NCBI GenBank assembly: GCA_014529385.2
Contig: CM043966.1
Span: forward strand, 97,340,087-97,404,086
DNA from: Adiantum capillus-veneris
Taxonomy: Eukaryota; Streptophyta; Polypodiopsida; Polypodiales; Pteridaceae
Direction: 5' to 3'
DNA: 64,000 bases
The notes beneath the pieces are model-generated. The model made no database searches, was not told the DNA's origin, and saw only the letters and a list, made by a program, of their open reading frames with translations. The first letter of the stretch is position 1. Each line of letters opens with the position of its first letter. Below, one piece after another: positions 10,252-22,220 of the stretch. A program made the translations under genes and the position numbers.

Positions 10252-10948
10252 GCTTGGGAAGTTGGGCTTAGGAAGGGATTTGAAAGAGTTGAATAATGTG
10301 GAGAGAGAATGAGGAGCTGAGGGGAGGGTGAGGTGAGCTGCCTATGGTGGCTATGGTGGCTTTGACAATGGAGATAGAGAAAGAGAGGAGTGAGAGGTAG
10401 AGAGGTAGAGAGGATAGTGGAGTTGTGGGCTATGGAGTGTGGGACTATAGAGGGTTGATGGAGGTGTGAGAGAAGGGGGAGCTATGGAGAGAGAGGAAGA
10501 GAGTGGTGGAAAGCTTTTGGCTATGGCTGCCTTGACTGTAGAGAGAGAATGGGAGGAGGGAGAAGAGGGAGAGTGTGGGAGAGAAAAGTAATGAGGGAGA
10601 GGGAGAAAAGTGGATTTTGGGGGGAAAATTTGACTTTTTAAAGTTAGTTTATGTTTTGGGGCAGTTTTGGAGGCAAATGGGTCAACTTTGGAACTTTTGA
10701 AAAATTTTCAATTTTTTGGGTTTTTAAGCATGCGCGTTTTTTTTTTTGGGGGTCCCTCCCTCTTTTATGACACCTCTCTCCTCCTATTTACCCCCCCCCC
10801 CCCCCCCAGCCTACCTCCCACCTCTCTTTAAGAACCAAGCATTGAAGAGGGAGACAATTAGGCTGCACCCCTATCATTCCTCCCCCTCTAGGTGATATCC
10901 CAAGAGCATTCTCATTGGTTCTCCCTTAAGCCTTCACTAATCAAAAAG
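10252..10948. other. Right subterminal region of the TIR transposon
   Basis: No gene. A purine-rich stretch (about 10290-10610, many GAGAG and GGGAGA) upstream of gene B, then a poly-T/G area and a C-run (10790-10807). Read from the right end, the G-run followed by TAAATAGG mirrors the layout at the left end. Probably promoter and transposase-binding DNA. Confidence 0.5.
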
Positions 10949-10978
10949 GCCCAAGGAGAGTCCATATTTTTCCTAATG
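10949..10978 (-). repeat. Right terminal inverted repeat of the TIR transposon
   Basis: Ends TATTTTTCCTAATG; read on the minus strand it begins CATTAGGAAAAATATGGACT and continues CTCCTTGGGC. The copia A integrase codons for LWNAR follow directly at 10979. Confidence 0.85.
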
Positions 10979-11696
10979 ACGTGCATTCCAAAGTTTTGCA
11001 TCTGAAATAGCCCTTGAATCTGCAATAGCATTTGCAAAATTTTGTCCACACTTTTCATACAAAGTGAGCGTATACAGCCCACGGCACAAAAGCCCAGATG
11101 CAACAATTTCATCACCAAAACTGAGATCATGAACTGTACATCTGTCATCCACAAATTTGACTACAAGTCCAAGTCTAGAAAGTGTGGATACAGACAAGAG
11201 ATTCTTCTTGATCCCAGGTACATAAAGTGCATCAACAAGTGTGAAGGAACTGCCATTAGCAGCAGTGAGCACAATCTTTCCAAGTGACTAAATTCCCATG
11301 AGGGACAGACTCAAGAGAGGTAAACAATTCACGATGTGAGGTAATGTGCTTTGTAGCACCACTGTCAAAATACCACGCATGTGAATCTACAGCAACTGAC
11401 AAGCATGCATCATGGATAGCAGGATTGTAAGTGCACTTTGCGCTAAAATTCCATTTTGCATCAACATCAGCATTACAGTCTCCTTTCACAAAAGACTCAA
11501 CAATGGCTACATTTGTAGTGGAACCAGCATTTGCAGTGGAACCACCCTCTTTCTTCTTAGCCTCTTTGGCCTTCAACTTAGGACACGACTTGATCAAGTG
11601 ATCATTGGCTTTACAATAATGGCAACACATCTTCTCTTTGCCCTTATCACTAGAATTTCCAAACGAATTGCTGCCAGCAGAATCATTAGGAACAGA
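10979..11696 (-). pseudogene. Copia A gag knuckle, protease and pre-integrase part (broken)
   Basis: Reading down from 11696: a CCHC knuckle CHYCKANDHLIKSC (CX2CX4HX4C), then the aspartic protease motif WYFDSGATKHITS, then a one-base frame change near 11283, then ANGSSFTLVDALYVPGIKKN and LLSVSTLSRLGL, and finally AKLWNAR, where the TIR transposon cuts the gene. It joins upstream across copia B to the gag part at 18755-19510. Confidence 0.85.
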
Positions 11697-11701
11697 ATTT
11701 T
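11697..11701. repeat. Target-site duplication of copia B (left copy, ATTTT)
   Basis: ATTTT abuts the left LTR of copia B and is repeated at 18750-18754 beyond the right LTR. The length of 5 bp is normal for copia integration. Confidence 0.8.
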
Positions 11702-11912
11702 TGTTGATGTGCGCGTGTGCATGCGGAGTGTGTGCGAGAGAGGGGAAGAAGAGATATGGGGAAGGGGGAGATGCACAGGCAGCCACTGTGTGGGTTAGTG
11801 GAGAAGAAAGAGAAGAGCAGTCAACTCTTCCTCTTTCTCTCCCTATATTGAATAGGGGAAATTAAAGTGTACAAGGGTGGTTTCCCACAGCCATCTGGCC
11901 TACACCCCAACA
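11702..11912 (-). repeat. 3' LTR of copia B
   Basis: Read on the minus strand it runs TGTTGGGGTGTAGG...CACATCAACA, with the TGTTG/CAACA inverted ends typical of LTRs. It pairs with 18539-18749. Confidence 0.9.
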
Positions 11913-11923
11913 ACCTCCCACTT
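11913..11923 (-). other. Polypurine tract of copia B
   Basis: Minus-strand AAGTGGGAGGT sits directly against the 3' LTR, the expected primer site for plus-strand DNA synthesis. Confidence 0.7.
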
Positions 11924-11995
11924 GAAGGTCATGGTGGCCAATAGTGGCATTAGTGTAGTTAGTCTATACAAAATTGATGAAGCATTGCCGAGGCT

Positions 11996-14900
11996 TCATC
12001 CTACACACATAAGTTCTATACAATGTGTAAATTGCACCGAGGCTAAGCTCTTTGTAAGAGCATCTGCGGGGTTGTCGTCAGTGTGAACCTTGACAAGCTC
12101 GATACGCTTACCAGCCAATGCATCTCGTATGACATGGTATCTGACCTCTATGTGTTTCGACTTTGAGTGAAACACTGGATTCTTTGCCAAAGCAATGGCA
12201 CTCTGACTATCACAATGTAGTACTGGAACCTCGTGAATGCCCAAATCTCCCACTAGACGAGCCAACCATATGGCTTCCTTGCTGGCGTCAGACGCACGAA
12301 CATTTTCTACCTCAGTGGTAGATGAAGACGTGCAATCTTGGAGACACGATCTCCAAGAGATAGCTGCTCCAGCAAACATGAATACATAGCCAGATGTGGA
12401 TCTTCTACGATCCACGGAACCTGCATAATCCGCATCCGTGTAACTTACAATAGATGTATCACTGTTTTCGAAGCGTAAACACTTGCTAGCTGTACCTTTC
12501 AAATATCTGAGGATTTTCTTCACTGCTTCCCAATGCTTCTTGCCAGGGTTTGCCATGTACCTACTAACCACTCCCACTGCATGTGCAATGTCTGGTCTTG
12601 TGGCTACCATAGCGTACATCAAACTGCCAACTGCTGAAGAATATGATACTTTCACCATTTCCTCTTTCTCAACCACTGTCTTGGGAGAGTCTTCCTTGCT
12701 AAGTTTGGAGTATGATTGCATTGGGGTACTCAATGACTTCCCCCTCTGCATACTAAAACGTTGCAAGACTTTGTGAATGTACTTTTCTTGAGATAATTCA
12801 AGAATTCCACGTTGCCTGTCTCTCTTGATGTGCATACCAAGAAAGTGATTGGCATCTCCCAAATCCTTCATGGAAAACTGAGTGCTTAGCATTTTTTTCA
12901 GCTGATTGATTTCACAATTGATTTGCCTGCGATAAGCATATCATCTACATACAAGATCAAGATGATTAAAGAACCATCGTTCAACCTTTTTGTGTATAAG
13001 CAGTGATCCTCTTGACTTCTAATGTAACCTTGAGACTGCATGAATTTGTCGAATTTTTGATACCATTGCCTTGAACCTTGCTTGAGGCCATAGAGTGCCT
13101 TTTTAAGTCTACAAACCAATTCTGTCCTCGTTGGTTTTTGGGTTTCACATACGAAGCCCTCTGGTTGTTTCATGTAGACGTCTTCATCTAGATCCCCGTG
13201 AAGAAATGCTATGTTCACATCCATTTGGACAAGTTCCATGTCTTGGATAGCAACCAAGCCAAGCACGGTGCGAAGTGTAGTCATCTTGACTACTGGAGAG
13301 AAAATCTCATCAAAATCCACACCTTTTTGCTGCTTGAAACCCTTGGCAACTAGACGAGCCTTGTATCTAGGCTCGGGATCTTCCGTTGTATACTTCTTTT
13401 TGTATACCCACTTGCAAGGTAAAGCATTTTTGCCTTTTGGTAATTCAACCAAATCCCATGTCTCATTAGCCACAATCAAATTGTATTCTGATTGCATAGC
13501 CTGCTCCCACTTAACACTATCCTCCATTTGTATAGCTTCTTTGTAGCAGGTTGGCTCTCCACTGTCAGTGACCAAAATGTGGTGTATACCCGGCTCAAAC
13601 CGCTCGGGCGCACGTGATACTCTCTCAGAGCGTCTCAGTGCCTGACTACTGGACTCCGCTCTCTCCAGAGCAATAGTAGTATCTTGCACTTGAGGAGTGG
13701 GTGCAACACTACTGAACTGAGTTGGTTCGGAGGCTACATCCTCAAAACGAACACGTCTGTACTCAACATCTTTGATGGGCTTCTTGTGCATTTTTGATTC
13801 ATTGAAAATCACATGTGAGCTACGAATGACTTTGTTTGATTCTAGGTGCCAGAGATGATATCCCATCTCCTCGTTTGCACCATAGCCAATAAAGATGCAT
13901 TTGTGTGATCTGGGATCTAACTTTCGACGAATTTCTTTGGGCACATGTGCATATGCTTCACATCCAAATACACGTAAATGCTCATAGCTTGGCCTTTTGC
14001 CAGTCCATAATTCCTCTGGAATTTTGAAATTCAAAGGAGAACTAGGTGATCTGTTGATGATGTGCACTACTGTCAGAACAGCTTCCCCCCAAAACTCTGG
14101 AGTAAGCTTCGCCATAGACATCATAGAGACAACTCGTTCTTGAATCGTACGATTCATTCTTTCAGCTATCCCATTTTGTGCAGGTGTGTATGGAGCAGTA
14201 AACTGCAGCCAAATGCCTCTTCTATTGCAAAAATCCTTGAACTCTGTGGAGACGTATTCTCCACCATTGTCCGTGCGAAAAGCTTTGAGCTTTGTTCTTG
14301 ATTGGTTCTCAACCATGGCGAGGAATTTTTGGAATGTCGAAAAAACTTCTTCCTTACGCTTAAGGAGATACACCCACACCTTTCTGGTAGAATCATCTAT
14401 GAATGTGAGAAAGTAGTTCGCCCCCCCTAGAGTTTTATGTGGCATTGGACCACACAAATCACTGTGCACCAAGTCTAGAGGTTCGCCTAGTTTCTTATTC
14501 AAAGGCAAAGATGTCAATGTAGTCTGTTTGCCATACAGACAATGCTCACACAATGGAAAGTCCGTGTAATCTAACATAGGTAAGTAGCCAAAACGCTGAA
14601 GTGTTTTCATTCCCTTTTGGCTAATATGCCCTAGCCGGCTATGCCACAACTCAGGAGACGGCATCTTGGCAACATAGATAGAGTGTTCGTCGACACTCGA
14701 AACAAACAAAGAGTATAGGATTCCGTTTTTATTGCCTTTCATCATGATAAGGTTGTTCTTGCGGATCATCCAAGAACGATTACCAAAAACTTTAGTGTAG
14801 CCAAGATCATCCAATTGCCCTATAGAAAGCAAGCTTTTCGTAAGCTTGGGCACATGTCTGACATTCTGCAGCACAAAAGTAGTGCCATTATGCATCTGAA

Positions 14901-15039
14901 GTTTCACATCACCAATGCCAATAATGTCAAGCTCATAGGAATCACCAAGCTTGACTATTCCATGCATGGATGCATAAGAGGAAAACCACTCTCTATGCGG
15001 TGTGACATGAAAACTTGCACCAGAATCAAGGATCCAATT
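11996..15039 (-). pseudogene. Copia B pol: protease, integrase, reverse transcriptase, RNase H
   Basis: Just after the TAG that ends gag the frame gives the protease motif NWILDSGASFHVTPH. Next come the HHCC region (HSRLGHISQKG, CEHCLYGK), the integrase core with D in LVHSDLCGPM, D in FRTDNGGEY and E in QNGIAERMNR, and FIGYGANEEMGYHLW. Reverse transcriptase follows with KWVYKKKY, ARLVAKGFKQ, DVNIAFLHGDL and the catalytic LYVDDMLIAG. A frameshift near 12915 separates this from the rest, which resumes with FSMKDLGDANHFLGM and ends with RNase H (YTDADYAGSVDRRRSTSGY, HCDSQSAIALAKNPVFHSKS). RNase H has STTEVEN where STTEAEY is usual. Stop at 11996. Nearly complete, so one correction would restore most of the reading frame; the element is inactive as it stands. 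Confidence 0.93.
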
Positions 15040-16080
15040 CTATGCATAACCCTCATCCTGTGCAACCAAAGCATCTGGAGTGAGATCTGAAGTGAAAATG
15101 AGAACATCTGAGGCATCTTCTGTCACCTCAGGATGAATCTCTGTGGGCATAATGAGAATCACTGGAGGAGGAGCATCCTCTACTGTAGTGATAGGTATGG
15201 GAGATTCAACAATATTGAGCTCCTCAATCTTTTCTGTACTTTTGCCTTTGCTAGAATTATCCTTTTGCATGTTTTTCTGATCTCTTAGGAAACTGCAACA
15301 ATCCTTTTTGTAATGACCCTTCTTGTGGCAATAGTAACACTCGACATTTTTGGCATTGCGGTCTCTACTTTGGTTCCTGTGTCTGCTAGGACTACGAGGA
15401 TTCCGCTCTCTACTTTTGCTTTTGTATTTGTTCCTGTCACGGCCTCTTGGCTTTGTTGAACTGCCAGCCATATATGCATCTCCATGACTAGCATTGTCGA
15501 GAGATTTACGACGAATCTCTTCAGTGAGCAACGCATCTGTGACAGCATTGAATTCTAACTTGCCATTCGGAGCCGAATTGCTAATGGCTGTGCAAAAGAT
15601 ATCCCATGAACTGGGTAGAGAGCATAATAAGAAGATAGACTTGAGTTCATCGTCAAACTCCTTAAAGCCCTGAGATGTCAGCTGACTGAACAAGGAGTTG
15701 AACTCATTTAAATGACTGGAAATTGTGCTACCTTCTTTCATGCTGAGCTTCATAAGCTTTTTCATGAGAAAAACTTTGTTGGATGCACTTTTGCTCTCCC
15801 ATGCGGAACATAAGCTATCCCAAAGTTCCTTGGTTGTTTTCTTCCCAATGATAGTGAAGAAGACTGACTCGGCTAGATGTAGACGTATCGTAGCCATGGC
15901 TTTTGCATCCAAAAGCTCCCATTGAGCTTGTGTATAATCATCATCCTCTGCGCGCTCTTTCAACGGTTCTGAGAGGCCTTTGTTTATCAAAACATCTTTC
16001 ATGCGCTCTTTCCACATGGTGAAGTTGCTGCCATCGAACTTCCAAATGAAATACTCCTCCTTTTCTGAAGAAGAAGCCAT
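15040..16080 (-). CDS. Copia B Gag
   Basis: Nucleocapsid-forming protein of 346 residues starting MASSSEKEEYFIWKFDGSNF, the standard copia gag opening. The middle has the UBN2-type gag helix region (AMATIRLHLAESVFF, LWDSLCSAWESKSASNK). An Arg/Ser-rich segment (about residues 210-240) precedes a CCHC knuckle, CYYCHKKGHYKKDC. The frame is open from ATG at 16080 to TAG at 15040-15042. Beyond the TAG the same frame continues straight into the protease, so either the TAG is a late mutation or Gag-Pol needs read-through. Usual copia elements have one continuous Gag-Pol frame, which makes mutation the simpler reading. Confidence 0.9.
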   Translation of the reverse strand: MASSSEKEEYFIWKFDGSNFTMWKERMKDVLINKGLSEPLKERAEDDDYTQAQWELLDAKAMATIRLHLAESVFFTIIGKKTTKELWDSLCSAWESKSASNKVFLMKKLMKLSMKEGSTISSHLNEFNSLFSQLTSQGFKEFDDELKSIFLLCSLPSSWDIFCTAISNSAPNGKLEFNAVTDALLTEEIRRKSLDNASHGDAYMAGSSTKPRGRDRNKYKSKSRERNPRSPSRHRNQSRDRNAKNVECYYCHKKGHYKKDCCSFLRDQKNMQKDNSSKGKSTEKIEELNIVESPIPITTVEDAPPPVILIMPTEIHPEVTEDASDVLIFTSDLTPDALVAQDEGYA

Positions 16081-18524
<2,444 letters not shown>

Positions 18525-18536
18525 GCTCTGATACCA
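18525..18536 (-). other. Primer binding site of copia B
   Basis: Minus-strand TGGTATCAGAGC, two bases from the LTR end, is the classical site complementary to the 3' end of initiator tRNA-Met in plant copia elements. Confidence 0.9.
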
Positions 18537-18538
18537 AT

Positions 18539-18749
18539 TGTTGATGTGCGTGTGTTCGTGCGGAGTGTGTGCGAGAGAGGGGAAGAAGAGATATGGGGAA
18601 GGGGGAGATGCACAGGCAGCCACTGTGTGGGTTAGTGGAGAAGAAAGAGAAGAGCAGTCAACTCTTCCTCTCTCTCTCCCTATATTGAATAGGGGAAATT
18701 AAAGTGTACAAGGGTGGTTTCCCACGGCCACGTGGCCTACACCCCAATA
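18539..18749 (-). repeat. 5' LTR of copia B
   Basis: Same 211-bp sequence as 11702-11912 with about eight differences. Its first bases are TATTGG where the 3' copy has TGTTGG, a G-to-A change in the terminal dinucleotide. Confidence 0.92.
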
Positions 18750-18754
18750 ATTTT
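18750..18754. repeat. Target-site duplication of copia B (right copy, ATTTT)
   Basis: Partner of 11697-11701. Copia A coding sequence resumes directly after it. Confidence 0.8.
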
Positions 18755-19510
18755 TGCCACTCGCAGCAGAACCATAAGAAGTGGTTGAATTGTTGTTACC
18801 ACCCTTGCTTTGAGAAGCAATAAAAGCCTGTTCAATTGCACGCTGTCTAGTCCTGTTTTTTCTGGAAAGTGACTCTTGCAACAGCAATGTGCATAATGCA
18901 TCAAACTTGACAACTTCTGGATTTCCTTGGGTCATAAGTCTCCAAGTACTAGCAAAAGTCTGGTAAGAATCTGGTAAGGCATCAAGAACAGTCTGCACAA
19001 GGGAACTGTCTGAAATAACTTCACCTGCAGAAATAAGTTGCTCATTGATATCCTTGACACTAGCAAGGAAAGTGTCCATATCATCTTCCTCATGCATAAT
19101 ATTTGACTTCAGCTCTTTATGCAGCAAAGCAATTTTAGCCTCATTGCGGCTTTCATAAAGACCTGTTAGAATATCCCAAGCCTGTTTTGCAGATTTTGCT
19201 GAACGGATGTGAGGAACAATGGTGCGCTTCATAGACAACGCAATCAATGCATGAGCATGCACATCCTTAACATCCCAACAAGCTTGTTCGTAGGCAAAAC
19301 AACTCTAACAGCAGCAAGACCTGCAACATCCTCAACATCGCCTACATCCTCAGAACCAGTACGTACATCAATGCCCTGCACAATGTTCCAGACACCCTTT
19401 GACACAAGAACATGTTGCATCATATAATCCCACATAGGGTAGTTGTCCCCATCCAACCTATCCTCAACAGCAAACATCTTGAACACATCTGTGTTGTTGT
19501 TGTCAGCCAT
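18755..19510 (-). pseudogene. Copia A gag, amino-terminal part (broken)
   Basis: Start ATG at 19510 gives MADNNNTDVFKMFAVEDRLD, then GDNYPMWDYMMQHVLVSKGV. A frameshift near 19300 separates this from the following gag helices, which contain CWDVKDVHAHALIALSMKRT, AKQAWDILTGLYESRNEAK and DALPDSYQTFASTW. The last residues SYGSAASGKN run into copia B. The same gag start recurs at 52246 and 63877. Confidence 0.87.
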
Positions 19511-19858
19511 GGTAAATGCTGCACTTGATGTGAAAACTGCCCGAAAATAGGAGAAATGGAGCGGGAACAACCTGTGCTATATAGCACAAACCGTAGAAGA
19601 CTATAAGGCACCTGTTCTGCAGAAAACGGCACTGATAGAAATTCTGCACAAAATGACAAAATAGCCTATGCAGTACTACCTGTAGTGGAAACGGAGGCCG
19701 AAATGAGCCCAAATCAAAATTTTGAGCAGACCTAGCTCTACGAGCTATCCCAAAATATTTGTCGACCTGCGAATGCTTGCCAAAGCTCACTGAAATCGGA
19801 GAAAGTGAGCAAGCGTGTGCTGGAGAAGCTGGCGACTAAGCCCGGGAGGACGTGACCT

Positions 19859-19870
19859 GCTCTGATACCA
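19859..19870 (-). other. Primer binding site of copia A
   Basis: Minus-strand TGGTATCAGAGC two bases inside the LTR, the same initiator tRNA-Met site as in copia B. Confidence 0.88.
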
Positions 19871-19872
19871 AT

Positions 19873-20100
19873 TGTTGGAATTAGGGTTGTAGAGAAACAC
19901 ACACAGCTTGGAGAAGACGAAGGAAGCTCAAGGCACACAATAGAGAGTGTGTTGCTTAGTGTGCAATGGAAAGATAGATAGCCCTAGAGTGATGGGCGTA
20001 TATACAATGCACGGGGGGGAAAAACCTCCTAAAGAGGGAAAAAATGCCCCGGCGGTCCTAGTGTGTTCACACACATCACTACCACATGTATATGGTAACA
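19873..20100 (-). repeat. 5' LTR of copia A
   Basis: On the minus strand TGTTACCATATACATGTGG...CCCTAATTCCAACA, 228 bp with TGTT/AACA ends. Related LTRs lie at 51655-51884 and 63288-63513, each followed by a primer site and the same gag start. Confidence 0.9.
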
Positions 20101-20203
20101 TCTTTTATGGCCACCTTGTACATTTTGAAATTTGCACACAGCTTGCCATATGCATGCACTTGTCTTTTTATGTAGCTGCAAACAGTTTTAATTTTGGATG
20201 GCC

Positions 20204-20779
20204 TCAAATTGAGTTGAGAGTCCGGACAACTAGCTTGTCAAGATCAATGCAAACCAGGCTCCATTGGTGGTCGCTCTCGTATGGAAAAATTATTGTTGTG
20301 ACTTGCAACTTTGGACAGTGGGAAAACCACTTCTCTAATGTGCCTTGAGGGAATTTTTTCATTCTGAGAAGGACACATAGTTGAGGATCCAAGATATAAA
20401 TTTCTGGCTGACTTTGTTTAGGAAGCTGACTCTTGATCAAGCTACAAAATAGTTAATGGAACTTATTCTCTAATCTAAAGTCTGAAGCCAAGTATGATAA
20501 AGCTAGTAACGCATCTTACTTTAGGCATATATAGGCATTTGAGTCTATTTTTTGAGCATCTAGATCCTGCAATATATTAATATCAACAAAATCAATTGCA
20601 AGTCTCCTTGAACCATCTTCTAATGGTACATCTACTGTCATTTCTTCTTTCATTGATGATAAAATTTCATTGTTCCTCACATCGATTTCATTTGTTACTG
20701 TGTCGTAGCTTTTTATCTCTTCTTCAGAAGAAGTTGGTACTTTTACTTCTCTTTTATTGTCTTTCTCTCCTCTGCACAT
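20204..20779 (-). pseudogene. Ulp1-like cysteine protease remnant
   Basis: One minus-strand frame with two stops. An acidic part (SSEEEIKSYDTVTNEIDVRN) is followed by DALLALSYLASDFRLENKFH, then PEIYILDPQLCVLL, then VTTIIFPYESDHQWSLVCID. The last segment has the shape of the Ulp1/SUMO-protease core (iifP...HW-L-v-iD), with H near the HWSL-like position and LNS where LDS holds the catalytic Asp. The Gln and Cys of the active site are not preserved downstream. Ulp1 domains are often carried by plant transposons, so this is more likely a transposon relic than a host gene. Confidence 0.5.
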
Positions 20780-20820
20780 CGATTTTCTTGCTCAGCTTAG
20801 CCCTAGTATTGACATCATAG

Positions 20821-21076
20821 GTGACCTCCACAATCTTCACCTCTGATTGTGAACTTGATGGAGGTATAAGCAAAATGTCCATCATTTTCTCGTCTATAAA
20901 CTCGTTGGGTACCTTGCCTTCTTATTATATGCCAAGCTTCAAAGATGCATTTTATATGGGGTTCTTCATATTCAGAAACAAAAATTTTGGCCCAATTATA
21001 GAGAACCTTTGAGCAAGGTTTGTTGGCAATTCCATCATTGAGGTTGAAAATAAAATTGAGCTTTAGTTCACAGAAG
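20821..21076 (+). pseudogene. Fragment of an unknown repeated gene (plus copy)
   Basis: Reads SFKDAFYMGFFIF, then FGPIIENL, a stop, ARFVG and IIEVENKIEL. A similar peptide lies in the opposite orientation at 22221-22352 (TFEEAFYTGFFTF, FGPIVQNLRAR). I do not recognise the protein. Two copies sharing FxxAFYxGFFxF and FGPIxxNL suggest an old repeated family. Confidence 0.45.
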
Positions 21077-22220
21077 GTAAAAAGAAACTACAAATCAAAT
21101 ATGTAATCTCATTGGTTGCCAAGTCTAGCTATCTTATTGTAGAGATAATGAGAACCGTGTAAATAAACGTCATCCGTGGGACGAAGTTGACTTGACTAGT
21201 ACATGGAGGCTAAAAGAGGTTTTTAGGATCTTGAAAAACACACTCAATCCTTATCTACCCAAAGCTACACTCAATATGCATGTCATGTAGCAAAAACTAA
21301 TCAAAACATCCACAAGAAAATCTCATCTATTCACTAAGCATGTGAAGTCCAAATGCAACCAAGCTTGTAGGATGGATAGGTAATGACTAAAGAAACATGT
21401 CTATGGTCCCAAACCCCCCCTTTTGATCACTTTTAAAAATCGTGCTTATTATCTATAGGGCAAATTTGACTTGGTTATTTTTTGTCCACTGCACTCTATA
21501 GCTTAGAAATGATGTCCTAATACCCCTCCTATGCATAAAATGTGATTTAGATGTGTAAAATTTGAGTTATAAGTAGATTAAGAAGAGGATTAGCTATATA
21601 AAAATCACAAATTTATCACTAAAAAACTTACAATGTCACGTAGATCTTTCACCTACAAATGCAATGGAACAGATGATGCTCCAAACAAACCATTCATGAG
21701 AGAGTTACAAGCTTGAGAAAGAAGAGAGAGAACACATAGTGCTTAGTAATCACTTCATATGCTTATTATCCAAAAAGACTTACAAATATTTTATAGAAAT
21801 TGGCTTTTATAACTTAGCCATAATATTTTAGGTCAAAAATTAATATCCTACTAACTCTTTTACAGCCTCGGGACTTATTGATACAATCTAGGAGCGTATA
21901 GTCCCGTTGAGCCGGTTTCGCTCATAATTACATAGTCAATTACATGCTTGGATCGAGAATCGCTACATTACAAAACCGTCTAGCTATAGACATTTAGATT
22001 TCTATTATAATAAAAAAATATAGTATAGGTTGTTACAAGGGCTCATAGCTCAGCTATGTAGCTAACCTTCCCCCTCATCAATTCTGAGACGTCCACGACA
22101 CAGCTAGCCGATGGCTAGGTAGTGCCCTGGCCGTCACACTTGATGACGTTTGTGGAGATACTCCAAAGCTTTGTGGTGTTTTATAAGAAGCCCTTTTTCT
22201 ATAGAGGTAATAAACTACAT
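21077..22220. other. AT-rich intergenic DNA without a visible gene
   Basis: No frame with coding appearance, no LTR or inverted repeat seen. The text around 21840-22150 looks like ordinary decayed non-coding DNA. Confidence 0.5.

Larger units (their letters stand above)
1405..10978. mobile_element. 9.6-kb TIR DNA transposon carrying four genes, including an H3-like histone
   Basis: Both ends start with CATTAGGAAAAA in inverted orientation and match over about 30 bases. The element splits the copia A integrase exactly between the codons for LWNAR and FGHLN, so the boundaries are fixed by the interrupted gene. Inside are two gene pairs that point at each other: transposase-like (1998-4873) and H3-like (5015-5879) on plus; two unknown genes (8927-10251 and 7132-8735) on minus. 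The target-site duplication is 2 bases or less and ambiguous, which does not fit hAT (8 bp), Mutator (9 bp) or typical CACTA (3 bp). I cannot name the superfamily. All four genes carry inactivating changes or probable stops. Confidence 0.85.

Noticed and set aside
12483-12776. 97-codon plus frame opposite copia B RNase H
   Set aside because: Antisense shadow of a well-supported pol frame.
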